DNA of 46,990 nt from Omnitrophica bacterium GWA2_41_15 (GTDB lineage Bacteria > Omnitrophota > Gorgyraeia > Gygaellales > Profunditerraquicolaceae), in NCBI GenBank assembly GCA_919901915.1, contig CAKKQB010000031.1, positions 1 through 46,990 of the forward strand, given 5' to 3'. Both the position numbers and the translations under genes were made by a program. Below are positions 41,927-46,990 of this stretch, in pieces (position 1 is the first letter of the stretch; every line of letters starts with the position of its first letter). Below the pieces are notes generated by a model. It did no database searches and was not told the DNA's origin. It saw only the letters and a list, made by a program, of their open reading frames with translations.

Positions 41927-43051
41927 ATGTTTACTAAACGCATAATTTTAATGTACATATCCGAAGTCTCCGGCCATCATAGCGCTACTTTGGCAATTGA
42001 AAACGCGATAAAGCTGCTTTCGCCGAAAACAGAGGTATTAAATATTAATGCCTTTAATTATACCAACCCTGTTTCTGAAAAGATTGTTAATCATCTTTAT
42101 ATGGGTATCATTAAGCGAACCCCACAAATATGGAAGTATCTTTATGACAATCCCAAAATAGTAAAAAGGGTAGAAAAGATAAAACAGGCGATACACAAGC
42201 TTAATTCTCCGAAATTAAAATTGTTGTTTGATAAATTTGAACCTGATGCGGTTGCCTGCACTCAAGCATTTCCCTGCGGCATGGTCGCGGATTACAAGAA
42301 GACATTTAATTCAAGCTTGCCGTTGGTGGCCGTGCTTACTGATTATATTCCGCATTCTTATTGGGTTTATGACGCGGTGGATTATTATGTTACTCCTTCC
42401 GATGATATTTCACAGATGTTTACAGAAAAAAAGGTGCCGCTAAAAAAAATTAAATCTTTAGGAATTCCTTTTGATCAAAAATTTAATGAGGTGTTGGATA
42501 GAGAAAAGCTTTTTCAGAAACTTAATTTAAGCCAGAGTGTTCCTGCTGTATTGATTATGGGCGGCGGCCAAGGGATAGGGCCGATAAAGACCATCGTTAG
42601 GTCGCTGGAAAAAGTAAAAGGGCCTATGCAGGAGATTGTCGTAACTGGAACTAATAAAAAACTTTATAATTCTCTTAAAAGAAGGCTGAAAAAATACAAA
42701 AAAAAGATTTCGCTTTATGGGTTTGTTGGTAATATTCATGAATTAATGTGCGCTAGCGATATTATTATTACTAAGCCGGGAGGCGTTACAACCGCGGAGG
42801 TTTTGGCAAAAAAGATTCCTATGGTTATTGTTAAGCCTATACCCGGGCAGGAAGCTAGCAATACGGCTTATCTTACCGAGAAAGGCGCGGCGATTAAAGT
42901 AGATGATCCGAAGAAAACAAACCTCGCGGTTGAATATTTATTGAAAAATCCCGCCAAGTTGAATGAAATTCGTGAATTAGCATATTGCATAGCCAAACCT
43001 AACGCGAGCATGGACATAGCCAGGTTATTGCTTGATTCAGCCAATGGTTAG
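41927..43051 (+). CDS. Processive diacylglycerol glycosyltransferase / MGDG synthase-like GT28
   Basis: A 374-aa glycosyltransferase. The N-terminal MGDG-synthase-type domain has SEVSGHHSATLAIENAI (lipid-acceptor side). The C-terminal GT28 domain has MGGGQGIGPIKTIV and the donor-binding KPGGVTTAEVLAKKIPMVIV followed by PGQEASNTAYL. Family members add galactose or glucose to diacylglycerol at the membrane surface. The exact sugar cannot be told. It shares its end with the acyltransferase gene downstream, suggesting a membrane-lipid operon. Confidence 0.87.
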   Translation: MFTKRIILMYISEVSGHHSATLAIENAIKLLSPKTEVLNINAFNYTNPVSEKIVNHLYMGIIKRTPQIWKYLYDNPKIVKRVEKIKQAIHKLNSPKLKLLFDKFEPDAVACTQAFPCGMVADYKKTFNSSLPLVAVLTDYIPHSYWVYDAVDYYVTPSDDISQMFTEKKVPLKKIKSLGIPFDQKFNEVLDREKLFQKLNLSQSVPAVLIMGGGQGIGPIKTIVRSLEKVKGPMQEIVVTGTNKKLYNSLKRRLKKYKKKISLYGFVGNIHELMCASDIIITKPGGVTTAEVLAKKIPMVIVKPIPGQEASNTAYLTEKGAAIKVDDPKKTNLAVEYLLKNPAKLNEIRELAYCIAKPNASMDIARLLLDSANG

Positions 43052-43901
43052 CTATCTTCTTTATAGGACGGGACAAGCCATTGTTTTAAATTTACCTATA
43101 AAATTAAGTTATAAAATAGCGGCATTTCTTTCAGACATCCACTATATTTTTGCCTACCAAGATCGCAAAGCAGTAAGAGAAAACCTAAAAATAATATTTC
43201 CGGAAAAAACCAACAATGAAATTCGAAAGATAAGCGTAAGGGCATTCAGAAACTTCGCGAAATATCTGGTGGATTTTTTTTGTTTTCAAAGATTGGACGC
43301 GCGGTATATAAAAAATAATATCCGGATTGAGAATAGGCATTATTTTGATGAGGCGCTTTCTAAGGGGAAAGGCGTGGTTGTCCTTTCCGCGCATTTAGGG
43401 AATTGGGAATTAGGGGGTGTTGTTACCGCGATCTTAGGATATCAATTTTATGTAGTTGCCTTGCCGCATAAAGATAAAAAGGTGGACGACCTCTTTAATT
43501 ATCAAAGAGAAAGTAAGGGAATGAAGGTGGTTCCTCTGGGGAGAGCGGTGGCCGCGTGTCTTAATGCGTTAAAGGAAAACAAAATGGTAGGTTTAGCCGC
43601 GGACAGGGATTTTACTGAAAAAGGCGTTATTGTTGATTTTTTTGGCAGGCCATCTTGTTTTCCAAAGGGGCCGGCAGCTTTTGCTTTAAAGACAGGCGCG
43701 GCTATCGTGCCGGCATTTATGTTAAGAAATGAAGATGACAGTTTCGTTCTCAAGATTGAAAGGCCTCTAGAATTTATTCCTAGCGGAAAAAAAGATAATG
43801 ATTTGGTGGGGATAGTCAGGAAGTATAAGGTTATATTCGAGGATTATATACGCAGATATCCTGATCAATGGTATATGTTCCGGAGATTCTGGATAACGTA
43901 G
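43044..43901 (+). CDS. Lysophospholipid/lipid A acyltransferase, LpxL (HtrB) family
   Basis: A 285-aa inner-membrane acyltransferase. The catalytic HX4(D/E) motif is HLGNWE with H117 and E122, and the later block includes AADRDFTEKGVIVDFFGRPS and GPAAFALKTGAAIVPAF, as in LpxL/LpxM. ATG 43044 overlaps the upstream stop by 8 bases (ATGGTTAG); an in-frame TTG at 43032 is an alternative that adds four residues. In Gram-negatives it adds the secondary acyl chain of lipid A, but related enzymes acylate glycolipids, which would suit its glycosyltransferase neighbour. Confidence 0.87.
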   Translation: MVSYLLYRTGQAIVLNLPIKLSYKIAAFLSDIHYIFAYQDRKAVRENLKIIFPEKTNNEIRKISVRAFRNFAKYLVDFFCFQRLDARYIKNNIRIENRHYFDEALSKGKGVVVLSAHLGNWELGGVVTAILGYQFYVVALPHKDKKVDDLFNYQRESKGMKVVPLGRAVAACLNALKENKMVGLAADRDFTEKGVIVDFFGRPSCFPKGPAAFALKTGAAIVPAFMLRNEDDSFVLKIERPLEFIPSGKKDNDLVGIVRKYKVIFEDYIRRYPDQWYMFRRFWIT

Positions 43902-43904
43902 CAG

Positions 43905-44136
43905 GGGATTGTCGCGAAATGTATTAAAACCGTCATTCAGGCTGTGTCACAATCCCTATCGTGTTATTGCGAGCCCGCCGAAGGCGGGCGTGGCAATCTC
44001 TTTCCGACGAGAAATGTTTCATCGTAGGGGCGGTTCGCGAACCGCCCCTACTTCGCCCGCAATGACACACATTTTGCTATTGCGACACAGCCTGATTCCC
44101 GACGATGACAACTTTGGTGTATTTTGTAACAGTCTC
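43905..44136 (+). mobile_element. Nested palindromic element, second family, copy 2, overlapping a coding end
   Basis: Diverged outer arms lie at 43905-43925 (GGGATTGTCGCGAAATGTATT) and 44116-44136, related to the arms of 41753-41877. Inside are TCAGGCTGTGTCACAAT (about 43937-43953) with its complement near 44080-44095, a GCCCGCC/GGCGGGC hairpin (43973-43989) and a perfect 28-bp palindrome headed by GTAGGGGC (44024-44051). It fills the convergent gap between the acyltransferase and the giant gene and extends 60 bases into the latter. Confidence 0.72.
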
Positions 44137-46990
44137 AGTAGGGTTAAAAATATTAAGTTGGCTAAGAATATTTAGTAGTAGTTTTCTGTTTTGAATATCT
44201 TTAACGATATTATTTTTTAAAAGTAGCATTATTTCATGGATATAAAGCAGGGCGAGGCTGATTCTGTTTTTTTCTAAGGCGCTGGCCGCGTAAAGGATCT
44301 TTTTGTCCGCGGGATTAAGGCTTAAGATATATGGATCGTTTTCAAGAGTAAGGCTTATTTGGGAAAAATCGATTCCGCCGTCACCTTTGTTTGCCGTCGC
44401 GTCGGTTTTATCCGAAATAGATAAGACAGAGGAGCTTTGTTCTAAGTTAATAACATAGGTATGATTAGTTGAGTCCGAATGCATTATAATTTGAGGTAAC
44501 GTTGCCAAAGTGTTTACTTTTTTTTGGAAAATTTTAAAATCATTTTTTGCTGTTTCGAGAAAATCTTCTTCTTTATATTCTTGGTATATTTCTAAAGATG
44601 ACCTTATGCTTCCCAGACAATTTTCCAGGCTATCCCCGACAGTTTCCGTAAATACTTTTATTGCTAATTCTCTTTGAAAAGTATCGTTTTCGTTAAGAAT
44701 CTCCTTAGATAGAGAACGTAGATCTAAGTTTTTAACCAATATTATTATCTCGGCCAGTTTTTTACTAACATTATCCGGTTGCTTATTCTCATCGATATTT
44801 TTAAAACCTTGCTCTATTTTGTTTATTGAGCTTTGAATTTTTTCTTTCAGTTTTCTCCCTAATTTTCTTAGGGTTTGAATATTTTGAATATAATGCCGGC
44901 GAATTTGATTAATTTCTTCTTTCATTTGTAAGATAATTTCATTCCCTGTTATTTTAGAACCCAGATTTTTAATAAGAGCATCTAAGGCTTCCTCGTCTTC
45001 TTTGGGATTAGTTTTGAGCATTATATTGTTAATTGATTTTTTAAATTTTTGAAATATTTTAAGATTTTCTTCCCTGTTTTTCTTTAAATCTTCCGGGATC
45101 CATTTTTCTATACCGTCTTTTTCTATGAGATATTTTAGGCGTTGGTTATAAATAAATTTTTGAAATTCTTCCGTGGTAGAAATTTGCTCTAAGATGGTAG
45201 GTTCGGATGTTTCTAGGAATTCAATGACAAGTTCCTGATGCAGATTAAGTATTTGAGAAGGATGGACTTTGGAATTCCCATATATATCAGCTACTGCTAG
45301 AACCTTACCCAATATAAGCCCGTCGTGGATAAGGCATAATTGTTCTGGCTGGTTTAAGTTTAGGCTAGGGATAATTTCTTTAAGAAAGGCTTTGATTTCG
45401 TCTGACAGCTCCCCCGTCCCTATTTCTTTAATTGCCCGGTTAATTTTTTCTACTTCTTTTTTGAAATCTTTTCCTGTTCTAATCTTGGTAAAGTCAATCA
45501 TAAATTGGATTATCTCAACTTCAATTTCAGTTAATTCAAGCGTTGCTTGATTTTCTTTGACGAAATCTTTGCTTCTTTCTTCGTGGCCTTGGGCGGTAAA
45601 TCTTCCTTTTACGGGGATATAATAACCAATATCATGAAAATAAGCGGCAAGACGAGCTAATTGATGAATTTTTTCTCTATTTTTTAAGATATTAATTTCA
45701 GGGGTGAGCGTATCAATAAATTCAAGCAGTTCATTCCAGTGAAGGGGGGCGTGATAAAGGACAAGGTGTTTAATGGAGCTGGCTTCTATTTTTTCCTTAA
45801 GCAGTTGATAGGCTTTCTTTAGCTTAGTGTCCGTGGAGTACTCTTTTAATAAAAATAAACATTGTTTTCTTTTTGCCGCTTCCTTTATTTTTTCTACTTG
45901 CTCTATCCTTTGTTTGGCAAGCTCGTTTAGTTGACGTACGCCGGAATAAGTATTTAAGCTTCTGTATACATTTATTGGTATTGCTAAGACCTGTGATTGT
46001 TGCCACTTGTTTTTTATCCGTATTGAGGCATTACGGTAACCTAAGAGTAGGCCAATCTCGCCCACAATGCTTCCTGGACCCAAGTTTTCAGGAATTATTC
46101 CATATGTTTCATCAAGGATGGCATAGTTGCCTTCCAGAATGAGAAATATGGCCGGCTCTTCTTCGGATTCGCTTCTAACCTTTGTTCCTTGTTTGATAAG
46201 GAAGCCGTTTTTAATGTCAGATGTTTGCCATAAATTAACACCTTTAAAGCTTAATATTTCCCCCCATGTTTTTTCAGAAATTTCTCTAAGGTATTTATTT
46301 TTGCCAAATAAGCCCCTTAATTTTTTGGCGAGTTCTCTTGTTTGGTTTAAATCAATTTGTTCTTTTTTCGGTAAGGTTGACAGAGGCGAAGAGATATTGT
46401 CATCTGAAAGTTTATCATTTACGGTGGTTATTTCTATATTATCTAGCGGCTTATCTGAATCGGGAACAGTGGTTATAGCAATTATTTTATTGGGATCTTG
46501 GAAGGAGCTTGATTGTTCCGGGGTATTATTATGGTCTTTCTGGGATATTATGTTTAAAGGAGAAGAGCCCAAGATTATCCCCCCGCTAAAATACATCCGC
46601 TTTAGTCCAAAGATAGTATCCTGAAGTTTATATTCACCTTCTTTATAGGATTTCAGGTATTCTTGCCAGAGAGCTTGTTTTTCCCAGGGAACCTGGGATT
46701 CTAAGCCAATGGTTGTGCCGGAGTTGATGTAGGGGGCATATGGGTTTGCCGGTGTGCCGGTTAGCCTGTTAGCCGGTTGCCCGTTAGTTGAATTTGTTTT
46801 TTCTATACGCTCTACGCTATCCGCTATCCGCTGTTTTCTTTTAAACCACTCTGCTAAAATAAGCGAGTAATAAATCTGGCGTAAAGGCGCGTAGCGTGGT
46901 GAGGTATTTATTTCTTCCGTAATTGCCGGAAGGACGATTTCCTTCATCAGTTGTTCGGAGATGTTTTGTATCTCGTTATTCGTGAATCGT
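44077..46990 (-). CDS. Large multidomain protein with cNMP-binding-like and HD phosphohydrolase domains (5' partial)
   Basis: The reading frame stays open to the window edge, so the start is outside; the first internal Met at 46947 is used for numbering (956 aa from there). N-terminal blocks YAPLRQIYYSLILAEWF (19-35) and YKEGEYKLQ...RMYFSGGI (101-124) resemble modules I recall from large Omnitrophota proteins. A cyclic-nucleotide-binding-like domain spans about 212-335 (GSIVGEIGLLLGYRNASI), and an HD domain about 390-490 (H399, H438-D439, GHEE at 454-457). Helical and coiled regions follow. Residues 39-67 are repeat-encoded, and the last ~20 residues come from a palindromic element. The substrate and role are unknown; signalling by nucleotide binding with phosphohydrolase output is an inference. 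Confidence 0.85.
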   Translation of the reverse strand, partial: RFTNNEIQNISEQLMKEIVLPAITEEINTSPRYAPLRQIYYSLILAEWFKRKQRIADSVERIEKTNSTNGQPANRLTGTPANPYAPYINSGTTIGLESQVPWEKQALWQEYLKSYKEGEYKLQDTIFGLKRMYFSGGIILGSSPLNIISQKDHNNTPEQSSSFQDPNKIIAITTVPDSDKPLDNIEITTVNDKLSDDNISSPLSTLPKKEQIDLNQTRELAKKLRGLFGKNKYLREISEKTWGEILSFKGVNLWQTSDIKNGFLIKQGTKVRSESEEEPAIFLILEGNYAILDETYGIIPENLGPGSIVGEIGLLLGYRNASIRIKNKWQQSQVLAIPINVYRSLNTYSGVRQLNELAKQRIEQVEKIKEAAKRKQCLFLLKEYSTDTKLKKAYQLLKEKIEASSIKHLVLYHAPLHWNELLEFIDTLTPEINILKNREKIHQLARLAAYFHDIGYYIPVKGRFTAQGHEERSKDFVKENQATLELTEIEVEIIQFMIDFTKIRTGKDFKKEVEKINRAIKEIGTGELSDEIKAFLKEIIPSLNLNQPEQLCLIHDGLILGKVLAVADIYGNSKVHPSQILNLHQELVIEFLETSEPTILEQISTTEEFQKFIYNQRLKYLIEKDGIEKWIPEDLKKNREENLKIFQKFKKSINNIMLKTNPKEDEEALDALIKNLGSKITGNEIILQMKEEINQIRRHYIQNIQTLRKLGRKLKEKIQSSINKIEQGFKNIDENKQPDNVSKKLAEIIILVKNLDLRSLSKEILNENDTFQRELAIKVFTETVGDSLENCLGSIRSSLEIYQEYKEEDFLETAKNDFKIFQKKVNTLATLPQIIMHSDSTNHTYVINLEQSSSVLSISDKTDATANKGDGGIDFSQISLTLENDPYILSLNPADKKILYAASALEKNRISLALLYIHEIMLLLKNNIVKDIQNRKLLLNILSQLNIFNPTETVTKYTKVVIVGNQAVSQ
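46748..46832 (-). repeat. In-frame heptamer and octamer arrays inside the giant gene
   Basis: On the plus strand, octamers GCCGGTGT GCCGGTTA GCCTGTTA GCCGGTTG (46748-46779) and heptamers CTATACG CTCTACG CTATCCG CTATCCG (46803-46830) are the same families as the intergenic arrays. Read on the minus strand they encode residues 39-67 (for example QRIADSVERIE and QPANRLTGTPANP) without a stop. A TAG-to-GAG change in the third heptamer keeps the frame open. Confidence 0.93.

Noticed and set aside
43909-44175. 88-codon plus-strand ORF after the acyltransferase
   Set aside because: It lies wholly in the nested palindromic element and the end of the opposing gene, and its product resembles no protein family.

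Overview
The window looks like chromosomal DNA of an uncultured, AT-rich Gram-negative-type bacterium, most likely Candidatus Omnitrophota (OP3) or a close PVC relative. Three observations support this. The long minus-strand gene at the right edge carries sequence blocks (YAPLRQIYYSLILA, RMYFSGGI, GGIDF) that I recall from large Omnitrophota proteins. EF-Tu has a TKILTI switch I in place of ARGITI. An LpxL-type acyltransferase implies an outer-membrane lipid pathway. The assignment rests on memory and motif reading, not on a database search.

Layout. 1-1600: tilS, a strong promoter, tRNA-Thr(GGT), rpmG and tRNA-Trp(CCA). 1613-33405: one uninterrupted plus-strand run joining the rif/nus, str, S10, spc and alpha gene sets (secE-nusG-rplKAJL-rpoBC-rpsLG-fusA-tuf, rpsJ to rplO, secY-adk-map-infA-rpmJ, rpsMKD-rpoA-rplQ). 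rpmD (L30) is missing from its usual place and a palindromic mobile-type repeat sits there. 33498-41540: a central-metabolism run of an aspartate-type aminotransferase, LeuC/aconitase-family large subunit, PilT ATPase, LeuD-type small subunit, isocitrate dehydrogenase, malate dehydrogenase, dihydrolipoyl dehydrogenase and a free-standing lipoyl domain. 41591-43901: a new promoter, a MITE-like palindrome, a GT28 diacylglycerol glycosyltransferase and an LpxL-like acyltransferase that overlaps it. 43902-46990: a nested palindromic element, then a convergent minus-strand gene whose 5' end lies outside the window. It encodes a multidomain protein with a cyclic-nucleotide-binding-like domain and an HD phosphohydrolase domain.

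The most unusual feature is the spacer DNA. Nearly every gene junction holds a short tandem array with a 7-bp (sometimes 8-bp) period, and the unit differs from junction to junction (CATAACT, TAACCAT, CCAGTAA, AGCGTAT, ACGCATA, AAAAGTC, TTAGTGG, AACCGGTA and others). Many arrays continue as their own reverse complement, so the transcript would fold into a hairpin. The units usually contain TAA, TAG or TGA. Because 7 is not a multiple of 3, about three units place stops in all three frames. Arrays supply the stop codons of several essential genes and often abut an A-rich start such as TAAAATG with no Shine-Dalgarno sequence. One array pair lies in frame inside the minus-strand giant gene. Superimposed on these are four nested palindromic elements in two families (2380-2490 with 26133-26256; 41753-41877 with 43905-44136), three of which enclose GTAG-headed REP-like hairpins. 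One of them encodes the C-terminus of the giant protein.
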